DNA of 5,618 bases from Nocardioidaceae bacterium (GTDB lineage Bacteria; Actinomycetota; Actinomycetes; Propionibacteriales; Nocardioidaceae), in NCBI GenBank assembly GCA_020438665.1, contig JAGQUE010000237.1:1-5618 (forward strand). Direction: 5' to 3'. The notes beneath the pieces are model-generated. The model was not told the origin of the DNA. It made no database searches and saw only the letters and a program-made list of their open reading frames with translations. Positions 1 through 5,618 of the stretch are shown piece after piece (position 1 is the first letter of the stretch; every line of letters starts with the position of its first letter). Position numbers and translations under genes: made by a program.

Positions 1-1279
1 GGTACGGCGCGACGAGCTCGGCGCTGACCCGGCCGAGGACACGGTCGAGGGGGACGGCCTCGGAGGCTGCGAAGAACGCCTCCCGCGGCGACATCGCGCT
101 GACCGGGTCGGCCCGATAGGCGGCCGCACCCACGACCGGGCGAGGCCTACCCCGGTGGCGTCCGATCGAGACGACGAGGGCGTCGGTCAGCCGGCCGACG
201 GTGACGGCCGTGTCGGCCAGGGTCACGACGCCGATGAGGACGTCGCGGTCGGCCGACTCGACAGGGAGACCCGCGTCGAGCAGGTCCCGCTCGACCGCGT
301 TGCCGTCGGCGCCGGTGGCCGACAGCACCAGCGTGAGCTTGAGCGGGTCGACGCCGGGGCCGTCCAGCACGACGAGACCGGGGACGCCGGCCAGCCGGGC
401 CCGCGCGGTGCGGGTGGCCTCGATGGCCGTCGCCAGCAGCCTCTCCCCGTCGCGCTCGAGGAGGGCCCGGGACGCGTCGATGCTGGCGAGGATCGCGCCC
501 GCGGGGCTCGTGGTCGCCGTGGCCTCGACCCCGGCGTCGAGCCGGGCCCGGTCGATCCGGTCGGTGCGCGCGAGGACGAGCGCCGCCTGGCTCCACGCGG
601 GCAGCGTCTTGTGGGCGCTGGTGACGACGACGTCGGCGCCGAGCGCCATCGCATGCGGTGGCAGGTCGGGGTGGAACCCGACATGGGCGGCCCAGGCGGC
701 GTCGACCACCAGGGGGACGTCGTGGTCGTGGGCGGCCACCGCGAGGCCGGCGACGTCGCCGATCGTGCCGACATAGGACGGGTCACCGACGAAGACGGCC
801 TTCGCCTCGGGATGGGCGTCGAGCGCGGCACGGACGGCCGAGACCGAGACCCCCATCGGCAGGCCGGTGGCCGGGTCGACGTCGGGCCTGACCCAGACCG
901 GCGTGAGACCGGCCAGCACCAGTCCCAGCAGCATCGACCGATGCAGGGTCCGGCTGACGACGACCGTGTCACCGTCACCGGCGACGGAGAGCGCGACCGC
1001 CTGGTTGGCCTGGGTCGCCCCGCCGGTCGAGAAGCGGCACACGTCGGCGCCCCAGAGCCGCGCGGCGCGCGCCTCTGCGTCGGCCAGCACCCCGGCGCTG
1101 AGCTTCATGGTGTCGAGCCCGGCATAGAGCGGCACGTCGCCGGCGACGACGTCGCCGACGAGATCGGTCCGCTGCTTGTGGCCAGGGATGGTGAACGGCG
1201 TCGGCTCGGACTCCTGGAAGCGCAGCCAGGCGTCGAGCAGCGGTGCGTCGCCGCGGAGGTCGCGAGGGTCAGTGGGCAT
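1..1279 (-). CDS. Orn/Lys/Arg decarboxylase family protein, PLP-dependent, short form (3' end cut by window edge)
   Basis: This is a fold-type-I PLP enzyme that would decarboxylate a basic amino acid (arginine, lysine or ornithine) to its amine in the cytoplasm. The minus-strand frame is open for 426 codons from ATG 1279 to the left edge with no stop. Visible motifs are PGHK at residues 32-35, STGGATQANQ at 84-93 (PLP phosphate-binding loop region), D193 in DAAWAAH (the Asp expected to hold the pyridine nitrogen) and SAHK at 221-224, with K224 the expected Schiff-base lysine. The C-terminal domain begins around MSPREAFFA (396-404) and continues through a VLGRVSAELVAPY stretch to the edge. Family members of this short type (like Bacillus SpeA) are about 480 residues, so roughly 50 are missing. 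PGHK lies only 32 residues in, so there is no N-terminal wing domain of the E. coli inducible enzymes. The start overlaps the preceding deacylase by 11 bp, and a GAGGA lies 11 nt upstream. Family assignment is firm; the substrate cannot be read from sequence. Confidence 0.9.
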   Translation of the reverse strand, partial: MPTDPRDLRGDAPLLDAWLRFQESEPTPFTIPGHKQRTDLVGDVVAGDVPLYAGLDTMKLSAGVLADAEARAARLWGADVCRFSTGGATQANQAVALSVAGDGDTVVVSRTLHRSMLLGLVLAGLTPVWVRPDVDPATGLPMGVSVSAVRAALDAHPEAKAVFVGDPSYVGTIGDVAGLAVAAHDHDVPLVVDAAWAAHVGFHPDLPPHAMALGADVVVTSAHKTLPAWSQAALVLARTDRIDRARLDAGVEATATTSPAGAILASIDASRALLERDGERLLATAIEATRTARARLAGVPGLVVLDGPGVDPLKLTLVLSATGADGNAVERDLLDAGLPVESADRDVLIGVVTLADTAVTVGRLTDALVVSIGRHRGRPRPVVGAAAYRADPVSAMSPREAFFAASEAVPLDRVLGRVSAELVAPY

Positions 1280-2396
1280 CGGGTGACCAGTCCTCGAGGA
1301 CGTCGACGAGTGCTGTGGTGAGGGCGCGCACCTGGCGCAGGTCGACCCACTCGTCCACCGCATGCAGGCCGCCGCCGGACGGACCGCAGATCAGGGTGGG
1401 ACAGACCTTCTCCCACAGCGGCGCCTCCATCCAGTACGGCGCCTCGAAGGTCACGCCCGTCCCGAGGGCGGCACCGAGCCGCTGGGACAGGTCGGCCGCC
1501 GGGCCGGCCGCGGCGAGCCGCCAACCGTCGCGATGGGCGATGAGCGTCGCCTCGGCCTTCCAGGTCGGGTCGAGCAGGGCTGCGACCTCCGTGAGGGCGT
1601 CAGCCGCGGACCGGTCGGGCGTCAGCCGCAGCTCCACCAGACACTCGGCGTGGTCCGGGACCACGAACGGCGACTCCCCGCCGCGAGCGACGGTGACCAT
1701 GAGATCGCCGCCGGTGACGCGGACGGCCTCGGCCCGCTTGTCGACGGCGTGGAGCAGCCGGCCGAGGTGGGTGACGGCGTTGACGCCGAGCTCGGCCTGC
1801 GAGCTGTGGGAGGCGCGGCCGGGGAAGGTCACGCGCACCACGGCGAAACCCCGCAGCGAGCGACACACCGCGAGGTCGGTGGGCTCGGCGATCAGGCAGG
1901 CCTGCGGGCGGATCCCGAGCCCGGGGAGCGCGGCGATCACCGCCTCACTGCCGAGGCTGGCGTCCTCCTCGTCGGCCACGAGGGCGAGCACCGGCCGCAC
2001 CGGTGCCCCCCGGGCGACGAGGTGCTCTGCCGCGACCGCCAGGGCGGCGACGCCACCCTTCATGTCGGCGGCGCCCCGACCGAGGAGGCGGTCGCCGTCG
2101 ATGCGCGCCGCGAACGGCGCGGGCATCCCGCTCACGCCGACGGTGTCGAGGTGACCGTTGAGCAGGACCGTCGGCCGGTCGACCGGTCCCGGCGGCACGG
2201 CCACCAGGCTCGGCCGGTCGGGGCGTCCGGACGGGCTGACGACGGTCGTGGCGAAGCCGGCGGCCTCCAACCGGCGTTGCAGGGCCGCCACGATCCTGCC
2301 CTCGGCGGCGCCGCCCGGCACCAGCCCAGGGTTGACGCTGTCGATGCCGACGAGCTCGGCGAGCAGCGCCACGGCGTCGGCCGCAGGGTCCGTCAC
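1269..2396 (-). CDS. M20 family metallo-deacylase, ArgE/DapE type
   Basis: A di-zinc hydrolase of peptidase family M20, which removes an acyl group or residue from an amino-acid nitrogen (as acetylornithine deacetylase or succinyl-diaminopimelate desuccinylase do). Length is 375 residues, normal for the family. Metal and catalytic residues are all present: H82 and D84 in NGHLDTVG, D111 in GRGAADMKGG (bridging Asp), E143 (general base) and E144 in ADEED, E171 in IAEPTD, and H345 in GGGLHAVDEW. The dimerisation domain is inserted at about 180-290 and carries GRASHSSQAELGVNA (193-207). No signal peptide, so cytoplasmic. The start is GTG at 2396, two bases after the mutase stop codon; no ATG or GTG lies in frame just upstream, and the protein already begins properly before the first helix. 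The stop (TGA, 1271-1269) overlaps the start of the decarboxylase. The NGHLDTVG motif with AEPT resembles the ArgE/DapE family, but the acyl substrate is not determined. A basic amino acid conjugate is plausible given the downstream decarboxylase (inference). Confidence 0.93.
   Translation of the reverse strand: MTDPAADAVALLAELVGIDSVNPGLVPGGAAEGRIVAALQRRLEAAGFATTVVSPSGRPDRPSLVAVPPGPVDRPTVLLNGHLDTVGVSGMPAPFAARIDGDRLLGRGAADMKGGVAALAVAAEHLVARGAPVRPVLALVADEEDASLGSEAVIAALPGLGIRPQACLIAEPTDLAVCRSLRGFAVVRVTFPGRASHSSQAELGVNAVTHLGRLLHAVDKRAEAVRVTGGDLMVTVARGGESPFVVPDHAECLVELRLTPDRSAADALTEVAALLDPTWKAEATLIAHRDGWRLAAAGPAADLSQRLGAALGTGVTFEAPYWMEAPLWEKVCPTLICGPSGGGLHAVDEWVDLRQVRALTTALVDVLEDWSPDAH
1291..1295 (-). 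promoter_or_regulatory. Likely Shine-Dalgarno for the decarboxylase, inside the deacylase gene
   Basis: GAGGA on the minus strand, 11 nt upstream of ATG 1279 and within the last codons of the M20 gene. It supports ATG 1279 as the start, hence the 11-bp overlap with the deacylase stop and translational coupling. The spacing is slightly long, so it may be weak on its own. Confidence 0.4.
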
Positions 2397-2398
2397 GG

Positions 2399-4048
2399 TC
2401 AGATCCCGAGGGCGGCGCGCAGGTCCTCCTTGATCGCGGCCAGCCGGCCGGCGGCGGCGCTGCGCGCGGCAGCGATGTCGTCACCGACGGGGACCACGAC
2501 CTCGAGGTAGCACTTGAGCTTGGGCTCCGTCCCGCTGGGTCGTACGACGACGCGCGCGGCGTCGGCGAGCCGGAACCGCAGCCCGTCGGTGGGCGGCAGG
2601 TCGGCCGACCCGAGGGCGAGGTCGTCAACGCCGTCGACCGTGAGCCCGCCGAGCGTGGCGGGCGGCGTGGCGCGCAGCGTTGCCATCGCCCGGGCGATCA
2701 ACGACAGGTCACTGACCCGGATCGAGAGCTGGTCGGTGGCGTGGAGCCCGAAGGAGCGCGCGATGTCGTCGAGGACGTCTTGGAGGGACCGGCCGGCGGC
2801 CTTGGTCTCGGCCGCGAGCTCACACAGCAGGAGCAGCGCCGAGACGCCGTCCTTGTCGCGCACGTGCTCGGGGTCGCAGCAATAGCCGAGCGCCTCCTCA
2901 TAACCGAAGGCGAGGCCCTCGACCCGGCCGATCCACTTGAACCCGGTCAGCGTCTCGGTGTAGCGCTGACCGGCGGCCGCGGCCATCTTGCCCAGCAACG
3001 TCGACGACACGATCGTCGTCGCGAACACCCCGGTCGTGCCGCGGGACAGCAGGTGGTGGGCGAGCAGGACGCCGACCTCGTCGCCGCGCAGCATCCGCCA
3101 CCCGTCGGCCGTGGGGATCGCCGCGGCGCAGCGGTCGGCGTCGGGGTCGTTGGCCACGACGACATCGGCACCCTTGTCGCTCGCGAGGACCATCGCGAGG
3201 TCCATCGCGCCGGCCTCCTCGGGGTTGGGGAAGGCGACGGTCGGGAAGGCCGGGTCGGGCTCCTCCTGCTGGGGGACGACGATGGGCGCCTCGAAGCCGG
3301 CGGTCTCGAGGACCTGCTGGACCGACGTGCCACCGACGCCGTGGAGCGGCGTGTAGACCATGCGCAGGTCACGGGGTCCGTCCTCGGCGAGGCCGGCGAT
3401 GGTGTCGAGATAGGTGTCGACGATCTCCTCGTCGAGCACCTTGCCGGCGTGCCCCCGCGGGACGTCGGCGACCGCGCCCACGGCCGCGATCCGCTCGGCG
3501 ATGCCGCTGTCGGCCGGTGGCACGATCTGGCTCCCGTCGCCGAGATAGACCTTGTAGCCGTTGTCCTGGGGCGGGTTGTGGCTGGCGGTGACCATGACGC
3601 CCGCCACGCAGCCGAGCTCGCGGATGGCGAAGGCCAGCAGCGGGGTCGGGAGCGGTCGCGGCAGCAGCAGCGCCTTGAAGCCCGCGCCCGTCATCACCTC
3701 GGCCGTGTCACGGGCGAAGACGTCGGAGTTGTAGCGGGCGTCATAGCCGATCACGACCGAGCTCCCGGCGGGGGAGCCGGTGTCGCGCAGATAGGCGGCC
3801 AGGCCGGCGGCCGCGCGCGTCACCACGACGCGGTTCATCCGGTTGGAGCCGGCCCCGAGCGCTCCGCGCAGCCCCGCCGTCCCGAACTCCAGCGTCCCGT
3901 CGAACCGGTCGGCCAGATCGGCCGGGTCGCCCCCGGCCTCGACCGCTGCGACGATCGCCTCGAGCTCACCGCGGGTCTGGTCGTCGGGGTCGTCCGCGGC
4001 CCAGGCGCGGGCGCGGGCGATGAGGTCGGTGGTGTCGGCAACGGTCAT
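2399..4048 (-). CDS. pmmB: Phospho-sugar mutase (alpha-D-phosphohexomutase superfamily, long PmmB/PGM2-like form)
   Basis: Interconverts 1- and 6-phosphates of a hexose (glucose or mannose), or 1- and 5-phosphates of a pentose, via a phosphoserine and a bisphosphate intermediate in the cytoplasm. The 549-residue length fits the long subgroup (Bacillus PgcA, human PGM2, mycobacterial PmmB) rather than the roughly 450-residue ManB type. The four domains are recognisable: FGTAGLRG at 55-62; TASHNP at 154-159 with catalytic S156; metal loop DPDADR at 301-306 (D301, D303, D305); GDE at 322-324; GFKWIGR at 369-375 and GYEEALGY at 382-389 (sugar-contact loops); DKDG at 398-401; and phosphate-binding RPSGTEPK at 503-510. 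The frame stays open upstream to 4231, but that would overlap the VOC gene by about 145 bp and add non-homologous sequence, so ATG 4048 was chosen; family proteins begin at this distance from the first domain. No strong Shine-Dalgarno is visible. It is followed after 2 bp by the deacylase. Substrate preference is uncertain and the symbol is by family resemblance. Confidence 0.95.
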   Translation of the reverse strand: MTVADTTDLIARARAWAADDPDDQTRGELEAIVAAVEAGGDPADLADRFDGTLEFGTAGLRGALGAGSNRMNRVVVTRAAAGLAAYLRDTGSPAGSSVVIGYDARYNSDVFARDTAEVMTGAGFKALLLPRPLPTPLLAFAIRELGCVAGVMVTASHNPPQDNGYKVYLGDGSQIVPPADSGIAERIAAVGAVADVPRGHAGKVLDEEIVDTYLDTIAGLAEDGPRDLRMVYTPLHGVGGTSVQQVLETAGFEAPIVVPQQEEPDPAFPTVAFPNPEEAGAMDLAMVLASDKGADVVVANDPDADRCAAAIPTADGWRMLRGDEVGVLLAHHLLSRGTTGVFATTIVSSTLLGKMAAAAGQRYTETLTGFKWIGRVEGLAFGYEEALGYCCDPEHVRDKDGVSALLLLCELAAETKAAGRSLQDVLDDIARSFGLHATDQLSIRVSDLSLIARAMATLRATPPATLGGLTVDGVDDLALGSADLPPTDGLRFRLADAARVVVRPSGTEPKLKCYLEVVVPVGDDIAAARSAAAGRLAAIKEDLRAALGI

Positions 4049-4060
4049 GACGGCACCGTA

Positions 4061-4080
4061 GCGCCCCGGCCGGGGAGCGC
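4061..4080. repeat. Interrupted palindrome between VOC gene and mutase
   Basis: The 37-bp gap contains the perfect 12-bp palindrome CCCCGGCCGGGG (4064-4075), extended by GCG and CGC arms (4061-4063 with 4078-4080) after a two-base bulge. In the minus-strand RNA it could fold into a short stem starting 5 nt after the VOC stop and ending 12 nt before the mutase ATG. That position would suit attenuation, processing or masking of the mutase ribosome-binding region. No T-tract follows. The repeat is directly visible; any role is inference. Confidence 0.4.
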
Positions 4081-4085
4081 CGGGA

Positions 4086-4532
4086 TCAGGCGACGCAGAA
4101 CTCGTTGCCGCCGGGGTCACGCAGCGTGACGGCGTAGTGGCTCGGGTCGTCGTCGAGACGACGCCAGATCGTCGCGCCGAGGGCCTCGAGGTCGGCCACC
4201 GTGGCGTCGACGATCCGCCGGCGCTCGTCAAGCGCGAGCGACCGGTCGCGGCGGGTGGGGAACAGGTCGAGGTGGAGGCGGTTCTTGCCGGCCTTGGGCT
4301 CGGGCACGACCTGGAACCAGAACCGGGGGCCGGATCCCGTCGGGTCCATGATCCGGTCGGCGCCGTCGCCGTCGAGGTCGAGCTCGTCCTCGGGGACGCC
4401 GACCGACAGGTAGTAGGCGTTCCAGGTGTCGAACCCCTCCGGCGGCGGCGTCACGACATAGTCGAGCGCGGCCGCCCAGAACCGCACCAGCGGAGCGGGG
4501 TCGGCACAGTCGATGGTGATCTGCCAGTCCAT
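4086..4532 (-). CDS. VOC superfamily (glyoxalase-like) protein
   Basis: A 148-residue protein with the paired beta-alpha-beta-beta-beta layout of the vicinal oxygen chelate superfamily, closest to the small glyoxalase-like group common in actinobacteria. The N-terminal half opens with MDWQITIDCADPAPLVRFW, the usual first strand and helix containing the DPxxLxxFW pattern. The second half carries KNRLHLDL at 83-90, with H87 a likely metal ligand, and the C-terminal DPGGNEFCV at 139-147, where E144 is the usual second-half ligand. Members include glyoxalase I, dioxygenases and antibiotic-binding proteins, but most of this subgroup has no assigned reaction, so no substrate is proposed. Start ATG 4532 places the first beta strand at residue 2; no clear Shine-Dalgarno precedes it. 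It lies 45 bp after the reductase and 37 bp before the mutase, all in the same direction; a hairpin in the upstream gap may separate it from the reductase transcript. Confidence 0.88.
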   Translation of the reverse strand: MDWQITIDCADPAPLVRFWAAALDYVVTPPPEGFDTWNAYYLSVGVPEDELDLDGDGADRIMDPTGSGPRFWFQVVPEPKAGKNRLHLDLFPTRRDRSLALDERRRIVDATVADLEALGATIWRRLDDDPSHYAVTLRDPGGNEFCVA

Positions 4533-4550
4533 GGCGGCACGCTAGCCGTC

Positions 4551-4568
4551 GGCGCCGACATCGGCGCC
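4551..4568 (-). terminator. GC-rich hairpin after aldo/keto reductase; possible U-less terminator
   Basis: On the minus strand the RNA would read GGCGCCGAUGUCGGCGCC, two perfectly complementary 8-base arms around UG (practically a 7-bp stem with an AUGU tetraloop). It begins 9 nt after the reductase stop codon and ends 18 nt before the VOC start. No U-tract follows. Tailless hairpins have been proposed as terminators in actinobacteria, so this may end or attenuate the reductase transcript. A second perfect 12-bp palindrome (GTCGGCGCCGAC, 4548-4559) overlaps it, so an operator is the alternative. The structure is seen; the function is inferred. Confidence 0.45.
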
Positions 4569-4577
4569 ACACCTGCG

Positions 4578-5582
4578 TCAGGCGTTGATGCTGCCCATCG
4601 CCGACTCGACATAGCGGGCACCGACGACCGCCTCGCGCGGGATCGCCCGGCCCAGCGCCGCGACCTCGTCGGACGAGAGGGTCACCTCGACGGCGCCGAT
4701 GTTCTCCTCGAGGTAGCGGCGCCGCTTGGTGCCGGGGATCGGCGCGATGTCGTCGCCTTGCGCGAGCACCCAGGCGAGCGCGAGCTGGCCGGGCGTGCAG
4801 CCCCTGTCGGCGGCCAGCGCCTTGACCTGCTCGACCAGGGCGAGGTTGGCGCGGAGGGCCTCGTCGGTGAACCGCGGGAAATAGCCGGTGCGACGGGCGT
4901 CGTCCTCGCTGAACGACTCCGGTCCGGTGATCGCCCCGGTCAGCAGCCCGCGACCGAGCGGGGAGTAGGGGACCAGCCCGATGCCGAGCTCGCGCAGGGT
5001 CGGCAGGATCTCGTCCTCGAGGTCGCGGGTGAACAGGGAGTACTCAGTCTGGAGGGCGGTCAGCGGATGGACGGCGTGGGCCCTGCGGATCGTCGCGGCC
5101 GACGCCTCGCTGATGCCGAGGTGCAGCACCTTGCCAGCCTCGACGAGCTCCTTCATGGCGCCGAAGGTCTCCTCGACGGGGACCGAGCGATCCACGCGGT
5201 GCTGGTAGTAGAGGTCGATGTGGTCGACGCCGAGCCGAGCAAGCGACGCGTCGCAGGCCTTGCGGACATAGTCGGGATGCCCGTTGACGCCCAGGCGGGT
5301 GCCGTCGGGGAGGCGCTCGTTGCCGAACTTGGTGGCCAGCTGGACCTCGTCGCGCCGCCCGGCGATGGCGCTGCCGACGAGCTGTTCGTTGGTGAACGGG
5401 CCATACATGTCGGCGGTGTCGAGGAACGTCGCGCCGAGGTCGATCGCGCGCTGGATCGTCGCCATCGCCTCGCCCTCGTCACGGGTGCCATAGAACTCCG
5501 ACATCCCCATGCAGCCGAGGCCGAGGGTCGAGACGGTGAGGGGTGAGTCGGTGCCGAGCGTGCGGGTTCCCAGTGCGGTCAT
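4578..5582 (-). CDS. Aldo/keto reductase (YakC/AKR13-like)
   Basis: An NADPH-dependent (beta/alpha)8 barrel oxidoreductase that reduces aldehydes or ketones to alcohols in the cytoplasm. The full 334-residue frame has the complete AKR catalytic tetrad: D55 and Y60 in [10 protein letters not shown]85 in ATKFG and H128 in YYQHRVD. Other family markers are [12 protein letters not shown] (21-32) near the N terminus, LGISEAS (155-161), LQTEYSLF (177-184), [12 protein letters not shown] (205-216) and the cofactor-binding [14 protein letters not shown] segment (281-294) that contacts the 2'-phosphate of NADP. The N-terminal GLGCMGMS motif and length are typical of the AKR13/YakC and plant auxin-induced-like group. 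ATG 5582 is the natural start; the leader shows only a weak GGA 5-7 nt upstream. It is the first gene in the window on this strand, and a GC-rich hairpin follows its stop by 9 nt. The physiological substrate is unknown; reactive-carbonyl detoxification is a common role but only a guess here. Confidence 0.95.
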   Translation of the reverse strand: MTALGTRTLGTDSPLTVSTLGLGCMGMSEFYGTRDEGEAMATIQRAIDLGATFLDTADMYGPFTNEQLVGSAIAGRRDEVQLATKFGNERLPDGTRLGVNGHPDYVRKACDASLARLGVDHIDLYYQHRVDRSVPVEETFGAMKELVEAGKVLHLGISEASAATIRRAHAVHPLTALQTEYSLFTRDLEDEILPTLRELGIGLVPYSPLGRGLLTGAITGPESFSEDDARRTGYFPRFTDEALRANLALVEQVKALAADRGCTPGQLALAWVLAQGDDIAPIPGTKRRRYLEENIGAVEVTLSSDEVAALGRAIPREAVVGARYVESAMGSINA

Positions 5583-5598
5583 GGTGTCCAGTCAACCG

Positions 5599-5616
5599 GG
5601 TCCGCCAAGGCGGGTC
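5599..5616. repeat. Short inverted repeat upstream of aldo/keto reductase
   Basis: CCGCC-AA-GGCGG (5602-5613) has perfect 5-bp arms around AA and can be extended by imperfect pairs out to 5599 and 5616. It lies 19-30 nt upstream of the reductase ATG, where a repressor operator or 5' UTR hairpin could sit. A TTGACT hexamer (minus strand, about 5593-5598) lies between it and the start, too close to the ATG to be a -35 box for this gene. Only 36 bp of leader is in the window, so no promoter can be called. Confidence 0.25.
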
Positions 5617-5618
5617 AG

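Noticed and set aside
2424..2431. AAGGAGGA on the minus strand, a near-perfect Shine-Dalgarno, upstream of the deacylase.
   Set aside because: It is 27 nt from the GTG start, too far for normal initiation, and no ATG or GTG in the deacylase frame lies nearer to it. It is explained by Lys-Glu-Asp codons at the mutase C terminus.
3002..3021. Inverted repeat with 7-bp arms (CGACGAC / GTCGTCG).
   Set aside because: It lies within the mutase coding sequence and is explained by runs of Val, Ser and Thr codons with GTC/GAC composition; many such matches are expected in this base composition.
4049..4231. A 61-residue N-terminal extension of the mutase using an upstream ATG at 4231.
   Set aside because: It would overlap the VOC coding sequence by about 145 bp, is Ser/Pro/Arg-rich with no homology-like pattern, and ATG 4048 matches the usual family start.
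155..5546. Four long plus-strand open frames (155-1321, 1362-2510, 2741-4129, 4137-5546) covering nearly the whole window opposite the called genes.
   Set aside because: In GC-rich DNA stop codons are rare in antisense frames. Their translations are dominated by Gly, Arg, Asp, Val and Ala with no family motif, while the minus strand encodes five proteins with full catalytic motifs. They are shadows.
4086..5582. The aldo/keto reductase and VOC protein as a dedicated methylglyoxal detoxification pair.
   Set aside because: Both families are very broad, the VOC protein is not a recognisable glyoxalase I, no glyoxalase II is nearby, and a hairpin separates the genes. The idea is not supported beyond adjacency.
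5593..5598. TTGACT hexamer as a -35 box for the aldo/keto reductase.
   Set aside because: It ends about 10 nt from the ATG, leaving no room for a -10 element and transcription start; the true promoter is probably outside the window.

Overview
The window is a GC-rich, gene-dense piece of bacterial chromosome. Five protein-coding genes all lie on the minus strand, so they are transcribed from the right edge toward the left. Strong G/C at third codon positions, one GTG start, very short intergenic gaps and the protein types all suggest a high-GC actinobacterium. A relative of Nocardioides is my best guess; it comes from remembered resemblance of the proteins and was not searched.

Order of transcription (right to left): (1) aldo/keto reductase, 5582-4578; (2) small VOC/glyoxalase-like protein, 4532-4086; (3) long-form phospho-sugar mutase (alpha-D-phosphohexomutase, PmmB/PGM2-like), 4048-2399; (4) M20 metallo-deacylase of the ArgE/DapE type, 2396-1269; (5) short-form Orn/Lys/Arg decarboxylase (PLP fold type I), from 1279 and running off the left edge without a stop. 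There is no gene-free stretch over 300 bases. The only non-coding DNA is the right-edge leader (36 bp), the 1-2 gap (45 bp), the 2-3 gap (37 bp) and the 3-4 gap (2 bp); genes 4 and 5 overlap by 11 bp.

Genes 3-4-5 look like one translationally coupled unit. Genes 1 and 2 are co-oriented, but gaps holding GC-rich inverted repeats set them off. The one after the reductase is a convincing hairpin and may be a U-less terminator. The reductase and VOC protein are generic accessory metabolism with unknown substrates. The pairing of an N-acyl amino-acid deacylase with a basic amino-acid decarboxylase is the most suggestive context: it could release a basic amino acid from an acyl or peptide conjugate and convert it to a polyamine or diamine. 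This is inference from gene order.

I see no mobile element, CRISPR array, tRNA, rRNA or phage gene, and no clearly novel system. The less ordinary signals are the coupled mutase/deacylase/decarboxylase order, the two GC-rich inverted repeats in the gaps, and a context-dependent choice of tyrosine codon (TAT before G, TAC otherwise) seen in four of the five genes.
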